64,000 nucleotides of DNA, taken from NCBI RefSeq assembly GCF_937123705.1, contig NZ_CAKZKO010000205.1, positions 42,451-106,450 on the forward strand. Direction: 5' to 3'. The translations under genes and the position numbers were made by a program. Origin of the DNA: an uncultured Paraglaciecola sp. (GTDB taxonomy: Bacteria; Pseudomonadota; Gammaproteobacteria; Enterobacterales; Alteromonadaceae). Below are positions 9,902-18,991 of the stretch, piece after piece; position 1 is the stretch's first letter, and every line of letters begins with the position of its first letter. The notes beneath the pieces are model-generated. The model did not search any database and was not told the DNA's origin. It saw only the letters and a list, made by a program, of their open reading frames with translations.

Positions 9902-10825
9902 ACTACTTGCTCGTTTACTTTTTAAAAGTGTCAGCACGTCAATAATTTGCAAGTGCTTTAACATTGACCACATATTTTTTTGGAAGTCTTTCTTTTTATT
10001 TGAAATTTGCTGGCATAGCGTATTTTGGTCTGCCAAGTCCAATGAATACTGTTCTAAAATTTGTTCACGATATTTAACTTCATCTAATAACCTCATCCCT
10101 AAATGTTTGGTTCCCCATTCAGCTCCAGAAAAAATATTAACACCTGCTCCATAGGTACAGGTGATAAAAGCTGTAAACGATATGTTACTTGCATCACAAC
10201 ATAGACTTAACCACATGTGATAATCCTCACCCGCGTAGCTATAAGTTTCATCAAAACGCAACTGTGAGAATTTCTTGAACCTAAAACTTACAGTCGAAGT
10301 TCCTATAATATTAGCGAGTGCGATTTGAGAAAGCATATTACCTTGGTATAATAAACTTTCTGTATTTTCAATAGCCTTGTGTTCGTTCGGATCAACTCTG
10401 CCTGCTCGTTCAAATGCCCCTACATCCTGATTTAACTGTGTGAAATTACAAAAATGAAAATCAGAGCCGCTATCCAAAGCTTGCAAAGAATGAAAAATAT
10501 GATTTTTCAACCAAACATCGTCTGAGTCTAGAAAAGAGACATATTCTGATTCTTCAGAAACACGGTCTAACGCATAGTTTCTTGCCTTTGAAACACCACC
10601 ATTAGGAACACGAAACACCTTGATTTTGTCCACTAAAGTAGAGCTAATCCCCTGTAATTCTGATTCGGCGGGTATAGGTGAGCCATCATCTACGATAATC
10701 ACTTCTTGAATACGTTTTAAGGCCGTTTGATTACTTATACTATTTAACGCATTAAGTAAGGTTCCAGCTTTTTTTTGGAAATATGGAATAATCACACTTG
10801 TTTTAGTCATGGTTTTCTCCATCAT
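9896..10825 (-). CDS. Glycosyltransferase family 2
   Basis: This 309-residue GT-A protein shows the nucleotide-binding motif VDDGS (D46, D47) and the metal-binding DSDD near residues 100-103. It also has the usual N-terminal SVIIPYF strand. Two starts are possible. The ATG at 10825 lies one base after the stop of the FemAB-like gene, and the ATG at 10810 has GGAG seven bases upstream. The second fits the domain start better. It is the last gene of a three-gene leftward operon (aminotransferase, FemAB-like, GT2). The acceptor and sugar are unknown. Confidence 0.85.
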   Translation of the reverse strand: MMEKTMTKTSVIIPYFQKKAGTLLNALNSISNQTALKRIQEVIIVDDGSPIPAESELQGISSTLVDKIKVFRVPNGGVSKARNYALDRVSEESEYVSFLDSDDVWLKNHIFHSLQALDSGSDFHFCNFTQLNQDVGAFERAGRVDPNEHKAIENTESLLYQGNMLSQIALANIIGTSTVSFRFKKFSQLRFDETYSYAGEDYHMWLSLCCDASNISFTAFITCTYGAGVNIFSGAEWGTKHLGMRLLDEVKYREQILEQYSLDLADQNTLCQQISNKKKDFQKNMWSMLKHLQIIDVLTLLKSKRASSL

Positions 10826-10826
10826 T

Positions 10827-11846
10827 CTATCTCCTAAGGCTCGATATGATCTTTAATATAAATTTCACCCAAACTTTTTCTATATAGGTTAGATGAAATA
10901 GTCCCCGTAGCTCTGAATCCAAGCGCTTATGCCATTCCATTGCTTTGCCAAAAAATTCTATGTTGGTAATTCCTAACTCAGGATGTTCTGAGTAGTGACG
11001 GATCATGTCTACTTTTAATTGCAGCGCAGGTGAAAATTGTTTAAATGCATCGTCAAAGGTGGTTTTTAAGATGATTAAGGTGTGCTCTTGTATTACACAT
11101 AGATCACAGGCAACAACTTGATTATCAACTAAATAATACCAGCAACATGCTTGTTTTGTTTGAGATAGATTTGTCATCATCTCGCTATAGAATCGACCTT
11201 GAATATTGCTTGGTGTAATGGCCGTTCCTAGTTCTGCTTTCCAGCTGCGGGCTTCTATTTCGGCGTATTTCGTTACAGCTTCAGTCACTTCATTGGGTGC
11301 CACAATAAGTTGGGTTGATAACTTTTGATCGGCCCTTGCTGCGCGGTTAACTACTTTATTGTAATTTTGACGTAAATTTTTACCCAAAGATGCGAAGTAC
11401 TCTTCAAAAGAACTAGGAATGGGTCGGTTACCTGTTGTTATGTAGTCCATAGTTTTGATGTGTGAGCTAGTTGGGATGGTTAGGTTTCTGGAGTCTAATT
11501 GCAGTAAATCTAGTTGTAACACCCAGCCTGGCAATGCTTTACAAAGTGTTTTAAGCGTATTTTCAGTAAGCGAATTTTCATTTTGTACCATTAAGCAGAT
11601 AGGGGCTTGTGATGGCATGACGCTTTCCCATTGGCCTAAGCCTTTTCTACGGAGAAAAACCATGCAAGCTATCTTATCTTGATCATAGCCAATGGCTAGT
11701 TTTTCGTTATCTTCAAAAAAATGATTCAATAGCGATTCAATAAAAATCGAGTTAAGTATGGGTAAGTTGTGTCCTTTGATATTTAGATTATCCCAGTCAC
11801 TTTTATATTGTTTAAAATCGGTTGCTGGTTTTATTTCCCAATTCAT
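10827..11846 (-). CDS. FemAB/GNAT-like acyltransferase
   Basis: The 339-residue protein resembles the FemAB-like, GNAT-fold group. The central part (about residues 150-310) has the pattern LRQNYNKVVNRAAR and, later, NQVVACDLCVIQEHTLIILKTTFD, followed by a tail with EFFGKAMEWHKR. A FemAB-like protein is a recognised companion of XrtA/PEP-CTERM loci. FemAB enzymes move an aminoacyl group from a carrier to an amino group. Here the likely target is an amino sugar or peptide on the surface glycan, which is inference. It lies between the aminotransferase and GT2 genes with 1-base gaps, so it is clearly operonic. Confidence 0.7.
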   Translation of the reverse strand: MNWEIKPATDFKQYKSDWDNLNIKGHNLPILNSIFIESLLNHFFEDNEKLAIGYDQDKIACMVFLRRKGLGQWESVMPSQAPICLMVQNENSLTENTLKTLCKALPGWVLQLDLLQLDSRNLTIPTSSHIKTMDYITTGNRPIPSSFEEYFASLGKNLRQNYNKVVNRAARADQKLSTQLIVAPNEVTEAVTKYAEIEARSWKAELGTAITPSNIQGRFYSEMMTNLSQTKQACCWYYLVDNQVVACDLCVIQEHTLIILKTTFDDAFKQFSPALQLKVDMIRHYSEHPELGITNIEFFGKAMEWHKRLDSELRGLFHLTYIEKVWVKFILKIISSLRR

Positions 11847-11847
11847 A

Positions 11848-12984
11848 TTAGTTGTTTTCCATTGAATTTATTATTTTGACTATTGATTCCAACTCTTCTT
11901 GCCTTAAACTTTGATGACAGGGCAGTTGCACCAGTCGATTTCTATAGTCTTGACTAATAATGCAATCAGATAGCGCTACTTCTTCCCACCTTAATACTTG
12001 AATACCCATTTTTCGCAACTCTACGAAATGCCTTTCATCATTTAATAAAAAGGGGAAAACATAGGGGATATTGTTTTCGCTATTTTGATAGAGCGGCTTG
12101 CCAATTTTCGATTTGTTTAGTTCTTTAAGAAGGTAATCAAAATTGTAACGCCTTTTCTTTGCAACCTTTTTAAAATTGCTGTGATTGAGAATAAACCGAG
12201 TATGGCGATAGCCTGCTGATGCCATATCTGAGGGAGAGAAATACTTCAAACCAGATGTGTCAGCATGGCTGAACTCAGAATCATCTTTAAGGTAATTTGC
12301 TTGTTTAACTGTTTTAAATCTAAAACGGTTAATTAAATTAGTTATGCCTAAAAGGAACAGACATCCCTTTAGTTCTTGTACCCAACTACTTAGCTTGAGA
12401 AGCGGAATGTTCGTGTTATTTTTAAAATAAAGTGCTCCGCCGTCAATACTAGGTAGCAACTTGTTAATACTACAAATTTTTGCATCGACTTCACTAGTGC
12501 TGCCTAAATTTTCATATTCCATAAAACTAAATAATGCGTGAGCGCAATCTTCTATTACTAATAAACGTTCACTTTTAGCTAAATTGATCACGTCATCTAT
12601 ATTTTGCGTAAAACCAAAATATCTAATTACAATACAGTGGGTTACATCTTTTTTTAGTAACTTTCTAAACTCAGATATATCAACACCTAGACTTGGCAAA
12701 ATTGGGTAAAAACGGATTTCGTACCCTAAATGAATAAATGGCTCGACTAAAGCAGGGCAATGATAAGCAGGGATCAAAATAACATTTTTTTTGTCTGAAT
12801 GCTTAAGAGCTGTGCCCACTACACCCATTGCACCTCGACCATTTCGAGTAAGTTGGATGTTATTTAACTCCAATTGCTCTGGAAATAATCGTAAGTCCTT
12901 TAAGCGAAATTTAGGGGGAGCCTTAATAGTAACAGGCGGAAATTCAGCAGCATCTGCCATAACAGGAGGAAAAATAACTTCCAT
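11848..12984 (-). CDS. DegT/DnrJ/EryC1-type PLP aminotransferase
   Basis: The 378-residue protein has fold-type I PLP features of the DegT family: the EDCAHA motif (D146 contacts the pyridine nitrogen) and SINK with K175 as the likely Schiff-base lysine. These enzymes usually aminate keto-sugar nucleotides, giving amino sugars for surface glycans. The sequence is divergent from the well-known sugar aminotransferases, so the substrate is not clear. It heads a leftward operon whose other members are a FemAB-like protein and a glycosyltransferase. Together they may make an amino sugar, decorate it and transfer it. Confidence 0.7.
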   Translation of the reverse strand: MEVIFPPVMADAAEFPPVTIKAPPKFRLKDLRLFPEQLELNNIQLTRNGRGAMGVVGTALKHSDKKNVILIPAYHCPALVEPFIHLGYEIRFYPILPSLGVDISEFRKLLKKDVTHCIVIRYFGFTQNIDDVINLAKSERLLVIEDCAHALFSFMEYENLGSTSEVDAKICSINKLLPSIDGGALYFKNNTNIPLLKLSSWVQELKGCLFLLGITNLINRFRFKTVKQANYLKDDSEFSHADTSGLKYFSPSDMASAGYRHTRFILNHSNFKKVAKKRRYNFDYLLKELNKSKIGKPLYQNSENNIPYVFPFLLNDERHFVELRKMGIQVLRWEEVALSDCIISQDYRNRLVQLPCHQSLRQEELESIVKIINSMENN

Positions 12985-13123
12985 TTATCCGAGCTTTTTC
13001 ATTAGTATGGGTAATCTAATGCTATCAACATTCTTAATTAGATAACATAGGTTATTCGGCATGAATATCTCGACACAATCTTATGAATTGTATTCTGACA
13101 TTACTCTGAGTATGTGAAAATTA

Positions 13124-13954
13124 ATGAACAAAGTAACACTAGAACATTCGAACACCATCAAAGGTCATTTTGTCCCCTCTACAAAGGGCGACATTCTATT
13201 AACTCAATTTGGTGAGTTGTCCAAAACCGCCATCTTATGTTTACCTTCCTTCGCCGAAGAACTCAATTTAGCCCGAGCAGTTGTTGCCAAACAAGCGCAA
13301 TACTTTGCCGCAAATCAGTTGCCTTGTGTCATATTGGATTACACCGGTACTGGTGATAGCCAAGGGGAGTTTGAGCAGGTAACACCCAATGATTGGCTAG
13401 ATGATATTCTCGCCGCCGGCCGTTGGTTGCAACTGCAAGGTGTTGAGAATATTGTACTGTGGGGCCTGCGTTTTGGTTCGCTATTGGCAATGGTCCATCA
13501 AGATAAGTTACTCAGTGAGTTACCCATTGTGGCACAACTGCACTGGAAACCGGTGACTAATGGTAAGCAGTTTGCCAGCCAATTTATTCGCATTAAGCAA
13601 GCCAATAGTATGATGAACCAATCGAGCGAGGAAAAGATAAATTGGCGGGAACATATTCTGGCTGGCAACCCTACCGAGATAGCCGGTTATTCTATTAATG
13701 CGTCCATGCTAAACGCCCTAGACCAATTAAAAGTACCAGCCGACTTTATCCCTAAAGTGCCTTTTTTATGGTTAGAGTTGGCGGCAAACGCTGCCACCCC
13801 TGCTGTGACTCGCTTCACTAATAATTGGCCTGAAGCAAGTTATCAATTAATTTGCCAACAAACACCGGCATTTTGGCAAGTGCCCGAGGTATTTGATTTG
13901 CCTGACTTGTATGCCATTAGCCCGGCCTTTTTGCAGAATTTGGAGGGCGTATAA
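13124..13954 (+). CDS. Exosortase A-associated hydrolase 2 (alpha/beta fold, nucleophile replaced)
   Basis: The 276-residue protein has an alpha/beta-hydrolase layout and matches the 'hydrolase 2, exosortase A system-associated' type, including a YTGTGDSQG segment. The nucleophile elbow reads G114-L-R-F-G118, so an arginine stands where the catalytic serine would be. It is therefore doubtful as a normal esterase. Its stop overlaps the start of the second hydrolase (TAATG), so the pair is translationally coupled and may work as a complex. Confidence 0.8.
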   Translation: MNKVTLEHSNTIKGHFVPSTKGDILLTQFGELSKTAILCLPSFAEELNLARAVVAKQAQYFAANQLPCVILDYTGTGDSQGEFEQVTPNDWLDDILAAGRWLQLQGVENIVLWGLRFGSLLAMVHQDKLLSELPIVAQLHWKPVTNGKQFASQFIRIKQANSMMNQSSEEKINWREHILAGNPTEIAGYSINASMLNALDQLKVPADFIPKVPFLWLELAANAATPAVTRFTNNWPEASYQLICQQTPAFWQVPEVFDLPDLYAISPAFLQNLEGV

Positions 13955-14781
13955 TGGAAACGGCTATCAGTTTTAGGATTAATAACCAGCCTAGTTTGGG
14001 GATTTTGCATAATCCCGATAACGCCAAAGATACTGCTGTGTTGCTGGTGGTAGGCGGTCCGCAATATCGTGTAGGCAGTCATCGCCAATTTGTTCAGCTT
14101 TCACGTTTTTTGGCCGAAAATAATATTGCCAGTTTGCGCTTTGATTGCAGAGGCATGGGCGATGCAGCGGGTGAAAAACAGACCTTTGAACATTTAGATG
14201 ATGATATCAAAGCCGCTACCGATGCGCTGCTAGCAAACTGCCCCGACGTCAAAAAAGTAGTGATTTGGGGCCTATGTGATGCCGCCTCTGCCGCCTTGCT
14301 CTATGCCCATCAAGACTCGCGCATAACAGGTTTGATTTTGCTTAACCCTTGGCTTACAAACGAGCAAGCCATGGCGAAAAGCATGGTGAAATATTATTAC
14401 TTGCAACGATTGTTATCTAAAGACTTTTGGCGAAAATTAGTCAAAGGCAATGTCAATGTGGGAGGCAGTCTAAAAGATGCTAAAGGCTTTGTGGCCGACA
14501 GTATGCAACAGAGTGAGTCGGACTCTGGCAGTTATCAACAGCGCATGCTGACTGGTGCGCAAAAATTTAAAGGGCAAGTATGTATGATCTTAAGTGGTAA
14601 TGACTTAACCGCACGGGAATTTAATGAGCAAGCCCAGTCTAACAAGCAATGGAAACAGTTTGTAGAAAACTGTCAATTGCACCATTTAGAAAAGGCCGAT
14701 CATACTTTTTCAAACCAGGATTTGAAGCTTGAAGTAGAAAGAATTACTGCACTATTTGTTAGTGGTAGTGATGTTGTGTGA
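13954..14781 (+). CDS. Exosortase A-associated hydrolase 1 (alpha/beta fold)
   Basis: This 275-residue alpha/beta-fold protein carries the LRFDCRGMGDA segment typical of 'hydrolase 1, exosortase A system-associated'. The elbow is G106-L-C-D-A110, placing Cys108 at the nucleophile position, and a DHTF histidine lies near the C-terminus. A cysteine nucleophile could support thioesterase or acyl-transfer chemistry (inference). That would suit a locus with acyl ligases and carrier proteins. It is the second gene of a two-gene unit. Confidence 0.8.
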   Translation: METAISFRINNQPSLGILHNPDNAKDTAVLLVVGGPQYRVGSHRQFVQLSRFLAENNIASLRFDCRGMGDAAGEKQTFEHLDDDIKAATDALLANCPDVKKVVIWGLCDAASAALLYAHQDSRITGLILLNPWLTNEQAMAKSMVKYYYLQRLLSKDFWRKLVKGNVNVGGSLKDAKGFVADSMQQSESDSGSYQQRMLTGAQKFKGQVCMILSGNDLTAREFNEQAQSNKQWKQFVENCQLHHLEKADHTFSNQDLKLEVERITALFVSGSDVV

Positions 14782-14944
14782 TATTAATTGAGGGAAGTTA
14801 TATAAATTTAAAATTTCCATATTTAAGTTAAATATTAAACAATACTGCACTTTAATATTGGGTCTAGAAAGCAGTGAAAGTAAATACTTGCATTAAGACT
14901 AATAGTTAAAACAAATATCGAATTATTGTTGAAAAGGAAGAATC

Positions 14945-15934
14945 ATGTTTTTAGGGTACATTCATTATTTCAGGGCTCTAGCTATATTTTTTATTGTGGC
15001 TGGTCACTCTATAGATGCATTTATTTGGAGTAATGAGGATATAGAAAAAATATTGAGAATTTTAATTTCCAATGGCAGTGTTCTATTTGTTTTTATAGCT
15101 GGCTACCTTTTTCAACATCTATCACACAAATTCGATAAATCAAAATACTACAGGTCTAAATTAAAAAATGTAATTGTTCCATATTTGCTCATTTCAATTC
15201 CTGCAATATTGATATTTGTAACAATTATTGAGCGAGAGTCTGTTTGGGAAGGTTTTTACGACTATTCGATACTTCAACAAATTGGTTTATTTTACTTAAC
15301 CGGAAAACACCTAGCCCCTCTCTGGTTTATACCTATGATCTCAATATTTTATTTGATTGCACCGATTTTAGTTAAAGCAGATAAAGGAAAAATAATTTAC
15401 TTTTTCTTACCCATTTTCATAATTGTGTCCTGTTATTTTGGCCGAGGCTTACCACATGAAAGCTTTGTTCATTTCTTTTCTATTTATTTACTTGGTATGT
15501 TTTGTAGTCACTTTAAGACTAAGATTAATCCATTAATCAGCCACAACTTATTTATACTCATTGCGGTTCCGCTCATAGTTTATCTTGCTTATTATGAATT
15601 TCATTATAAGGATGGAACAATGACATATGTGAACTATTTGCAAAAGTTGATGATGTCGGTTTTTTTCCTTGGTTTGTTTTTTAAATTCAATTCCTATTTA
15701 AACTCAAAGGTAATTGGTACCATTGCAGATACAAGCTTTGGCGTATTTTTTATTCATTCGTACTTTTTAACGGCAGGAAAGTTACTGTTTTTCAATGTAT
15801 ATGAAAAAAATGCAAGTGGTGATTTGGTAGCCTATTTCATAGTAGCAACAACTACGCTGTTCGCTTGTTCACTTATCATCTTACTAATAAAGAAAATATT
15901 TGGGAAATATAGTAAGTTAATTGTCGGAAGTTAG
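14945..15934 (+). CDS. Acyltransferase 3 family membrane protein
   Basis: The 329-residue, strongly hydrophobic protein begins with the family hallmark YFRALAIFFIVAGH, whose His is the proposed catalytic residue. It shows about ten membrane segments, and a C-terminal stretch resembles other cell-surface O-acyltransferases. Start ATG 14945 follows GGAAG by six bases. It probably O-acetylates or O-acylates the polysaccharide. The gene is AT-rich compared with the hydrolase genes to its left, and it sits alone between non-coding stretches of 163 and 291 bases, consistent with a separately acquired gene. Confidence 0.8.
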   Translation: MFLGYIHYFRALAIFFIVAGHSIDAFIWSNEDIEKILRILISNGSVLFVFIAGYLFQHLSHKFDKSKYYRSKLKNVIVPYLLISIPAILIFVTIIERESVWEGFYDYSILQQIGLFYLTGKHLAPLWFIPMISIFYLIAPILVKADKGKIIYFFLPIFIIVSCYFGRGLPHESFVHFFSIYLLGMFCSHFKTKINPLISHNLFILIAVPLIVYLAYYEFHYKDGTMTYVNYLQKLMMSVFFLGLFFKFNSYLNSKVIGTIADTSFGVFFIHSYFLTAGKLLFFNVYEKNASGDLVAYFIVATTTLFACSLIILLIKKIFGKYSKLIVGS

Positions 15935-16225
15935 GAAGCAAATTGGCGGCCAAATTATCACAAATCGAAGCATACTTTCAAATTTGAATTTTTTGTATCT
16001 TGTTACAATCGTTCGAACATGCTTAAGTCGTGCAAAAGAAATTTCGACTAAATGTTAGTATTTTTTATATTTTCTAAATTAATCGGGGCATGGCAATCAC
16101 ACTTTAATTTAGTTTGGCGAAATGAATAATGTAAAAATGACATTCAATTATAAAGCCAAAATAAAGGTCAAAAATCCCTAACTTATTAAATCAAAAAGTT
16201 TGGCAAAAAAAATAAAGGACTAAAT
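15935..16225 (+). other. AT-rich intergenic region before the ligase operon
   Basis: I see no coding sequence here. It should carry the promoter of the 16226-21372 operon. I found no sigma-54 element with correct spacing, and no confident sigma-70 pair. A purine-rich AAAGGA lies seven bases before the ATG at 16226. Confidence 0.4.
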
Positions 16226-18079
16226 ATGAGCACGCTTGATACCGTTTTACCTTTCGATACTATCTACAAGCAATTAAAGAAGGATGTTAAATCAAGTAAA
16301 AGTTTTCTTACTGGAAAATATAATCTCAGCTATGGTGATTTATTTAGCAAAGTTGAAAAATGTAATGCCTTATTTCATCAACTCAATTTAAATGTGGGTG
16401 ATAGGGTTGTTTTGCTTTGCCATGATGATGTGGAAACCAGTGCATTCTTTTTCGCCACCTTGCTCGCGGGCCTATCTTTGGTTGTGCTCGATCCTCAAGC
16501 TTCTAATTCAGAGGTGACTATACTATTAAGCGCCGCCGAGGCTGCTGCGATTTTTATGGACGAAAAAAAGGCTGACGAGATACTGAAAGTCAGTGTTGAA
16601 ACAGAAGTTCCATTGTATAAAATCAAGAAGGGATCATTTAGTAAATCCGCGTTTGGCCTCTTGCGGCTTAAGAAAGATAGTGCATCAGATGAATACCCAT
16701 TAGTTACCAATAAGTTAAATAGAGTTGACCAACCACTGGGAGATATTGACTATCAAACTCCAGCGTTAATCCTATTTACATCTGGTACAACTTCATCTCC
16801 TAAGGGAGTGGAATTGAGCTTTAAAAACATCATGGTACAACAAGCAGTATACATGGAAAAGTTTGAACTCGAGCCATCTGCAATAGTAATGAATCATTTG
16901 CCATTACATCATACCGATGGATTAAATATGGCCGCTCTCATGTTGTTTTGTAGTGGCGCTAGTTGGATACGACCAGAACAGGTTGGTCATCACAATATTG
17001 AGGACTTTCTATATTCGGTGCAGCGCTACAACGTATCTCATGTCATTACTGTTCCAGCGGTACTAAATATTATCCAATCTTTGCCTGAGGAATTTGATGA
17101 TTGCTTTACGGGAAATGACTTTAAATTTCTTATTTCAACAGCAGGTTTTCTCGAAGAGCAATTGTGGCTGACCATTGAATCTCGATTTAATATTCAGATC
17201 ACAAATGTATACGGTTTAACAGAAACGGTGTCGCAGGCTATATTTTGTGGCCCTGAGCAATCTTCAAGACGAATGGGCACAATAGGGAAGCCCATTGGTT
17301 GTATTGCAAAAATTGTAGATGTAGAAGGAAACGAAGTAAATATTGGAGACTCAGGAGAGCTGTTGCTTAAAGGTGACTTGATTATGAACGGCTATTTCAG
17401 AAATGAAGAAGCGACATCAAGTGTATTGCAAGATGGTTGGTTTGCCACAGGTGATTTAGCAACCTTAGATGATGAAGGTTTTTACCGTATAGTTGGTCGT
17501 AAGAAGAACATGATAAACCGCACTGGTTTGGCGCTATATCCTGAAGATATTACAACTGTATTGTTAGGTGTAAATGGCATTAACGAAGCCACTACTGTGG
17601 GGTTACCGGATCCATTTCTAGAAGAAGTGGTGGTGAGCTGTGTGGTTCTGGCTGCAAGTGTAAATCTGTCGGAAAATGAAATAATTGCCTATTGCCGAGA
17701 ACACCTTGCACCCGAAAAAATTCCTAATCATATTGTATTCTTCGATTCATTTCCTTATGGCCCCGCGGGAAAAATTGAAATACAGAAAGTTAAGAAGCAA
17801 GCTCAGCAGTACCTATCAGGAGCAGAAACCTCCACTTCTGGTTCAGTGATGGAGCAAACATTTGCATTAGCAGCTTCAATTTTTAAAACGCCAATCAATG
17901 AATTAAAACCAGAATCCACTCAAGAAACCTTAGTGGGGTGGGACTCTTTAGGACAACTTCAATTGGTAGTGGCCCTAGAAAAACACTTTAATATATCTCT
18001 AAGTGCGCGTGATGTTATGAACATCAAATCATTGGAAAATGCCGTTGAAATCGTAAATTCGAAATTGGAAAGTAAATAA
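16226..18079 (+). CDS. AMP-forming acyl/aminoacyl ligase fused to a C-terminal acyl carrier domain
   Basis: The 617-residue protein starts with an ANL-superfamily adenylating domain. The P-loop FTSGTTSSPKG lies near residue 185, the TGDLATLDDEGF motif near 410, and the hinge GRKKNMIN follows. It ends with a carrier domain whose WDSLGQLQ motif places the phosphopantetheine serine at about S574. It could activate an acid and load it onto its own arm in one polypeptide. Its stop overlaps the start of the sulfotransferase gene. With the MBOAT and SGNH genes downstream, a likely role is to supply an acyl group for cell-surface modification (inference). The activated acid is unknown. Confidence 0.8.
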   Translation: MSTLDTVLPFDTIYKQLKKDVKSSKSFLTGKYNLSYGDLFSKVEKCNALFHQLNLNVGDRVVLLCHDDVETSAFFFATLLAGLSLVVLDPQASNSEVTILLSAAEAAAIFMDEKKADEILKVSVETEVPLYKIKKGSFSKSAFGLLRLKKDSASDEYPLVTNKLNRVDQPLGDIDYQTPALILFTSGTTSSPKGVELSFKNIMVQQAVYMEKFELEPSAIVMNHLPLHHTDGLNMAALMLFCSGASWIRPEQVGHHNIEDFLYSVQRYNVSHVITVPAVLNIIQSLPEEFDDCFTGNDFKFLISTAGFLEEQLWLTIESRFNIQITNVYGLTETVSQAIFCGPEQSSRRMGTIGKPIGCIAKIVDVEGNEVNIGDSGELLLKGDLIMNGYFRNEEATSSVLQDGWFATGDLATLDDEGFYRIVGRKKNMINRTGLALYPEDITTVLLGVNGINEATTVGLPDPFLEEVVVSCVVLAASVNLSENEIIAYCREHLAPEKIPNHIVFFDSFPYGPAGKIEIQKVKKQAQQYLSGAETSTSGSVMEQTFALAASIFKTPINELKPESTQETLVGWDSLGQLQLVVALEKHFNISLSARDVMNIKSLENAVEIVNSKLESK

Positions 18080-18981
18080 TGAGCGAACTAAAAAAGGATG
18101 ATGGGATAGTAATTTTGGGGCACCCGCGATCAGGGACCACTTTACTCAGGCGTTTGCTAAATGGACATGAAAATTTGCATTGCCCGGGTGAAACCCATGT
18201 TTTGAACGCTTGCGCTCGTTTCATTCAGGCTGAACATACTGCCGATGGGTTGGATATGGGGGTGTTGGCAGGAATGAGCTTTGTTGGCATGTCTGATGGC
18301 CAAGTATTAGACAAATTACGGCATTTTGCCTTCGAACTACTCTCTTTCTCTACTCAAAATACAACAAAGCGTTGGGTTGAAAAAACAGCGGCCGATTCTT
18401 TCTATATTGATGAAATTGACACCCTGTTTGGAGAACATGCTAAATTTATTGGAATAGTTCGCCATGGGCTGGATGTAGCAATAAGTTGCAAGGAGTTTAG
18501 TGATGCTTCTGGCATGTATATTAATATGTTTAAATCTTATATACGCCAATATGAACAACCTATTGAGGCCATGTTACATTCATGGATGGATGTAACCTAT
18601 AAATTAATGAATTTTGCTGAGCGCCATCCAGCGAATTGCCTACTTATTCGTTATGAAGATCTTCTAGAACAGCCCAAAGAGGTATTAGAATATGTTTGTG
18701 AATTTATAAATGAGCCTTATACCGATAACATGCTAACCGAAGGTTTAGCTAATACGATTGACTTAGGACTGAGTGATCCCAAGTGTATGGAGAAAGAAAA
18801 AATTGACAAGTCGAATGTTAATAAATGGGATAAATTACCTGGCTATCAATTAAGTCGACTGGCTGAAATTGCCAATCCATTATTGGAAAAGTTGGGATAT
18901 ACAGAAATCACAAATGTTGAAGAGGTTAGTCTTACTCTAGCGAGAAGACAATATGAAATATCTCTCGCAATAAAACGCTAG
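18079..18981 (+). CDS. Sulfotransferase family protein
   Basis: The 300-residue protein has the 5'-phosphosulfate loop GHPRSGT at residues 14-20 and the 3'-phosphate motif VRHGLDVAISC near residue 130. Both are hallmarks of PAPS-dependent sulfotransferases. The rest is typical of the bacterial 'sulfotransferase family' group, some of which act on carrier-bound or glycolipid hydroxyls. It starts on the stop codon of the ligase-ACP gene and is followed 10 bases later by the MBOAT gene. The substrate could be the sugar or the carrier-bound acyl group; sequence alone does not decide. Confidence 0.8.
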   Translation: MSELKKDDGIVILGHPRSGTTLLRRLLNGHENLHCPGETHVLNACARFIQAEHTADGLDMGVLAGMSFVGMSDGQVLDKLRHFAFELLSFSTQNTTKRWVEKTAADSFYIDEIDTLFGEHAKFIGIVRHGLDVAISCKEFSDASGMYINMFKSYIRQYEQPIEAMLHSWMDVTYKLMNFAERHPANCLLIRYEDLLEQPKEVLEYVCEFINEPYTDNMLTEGLANTIDLGLSDPKCMEKEKIDKSNVNKWDKLPGYQLSRLAEIANPLLEKLGYTEITNVEEVSLTLARRQYEISLAIKR

Positions 18982-18991
18982 GTTAGAAGTC

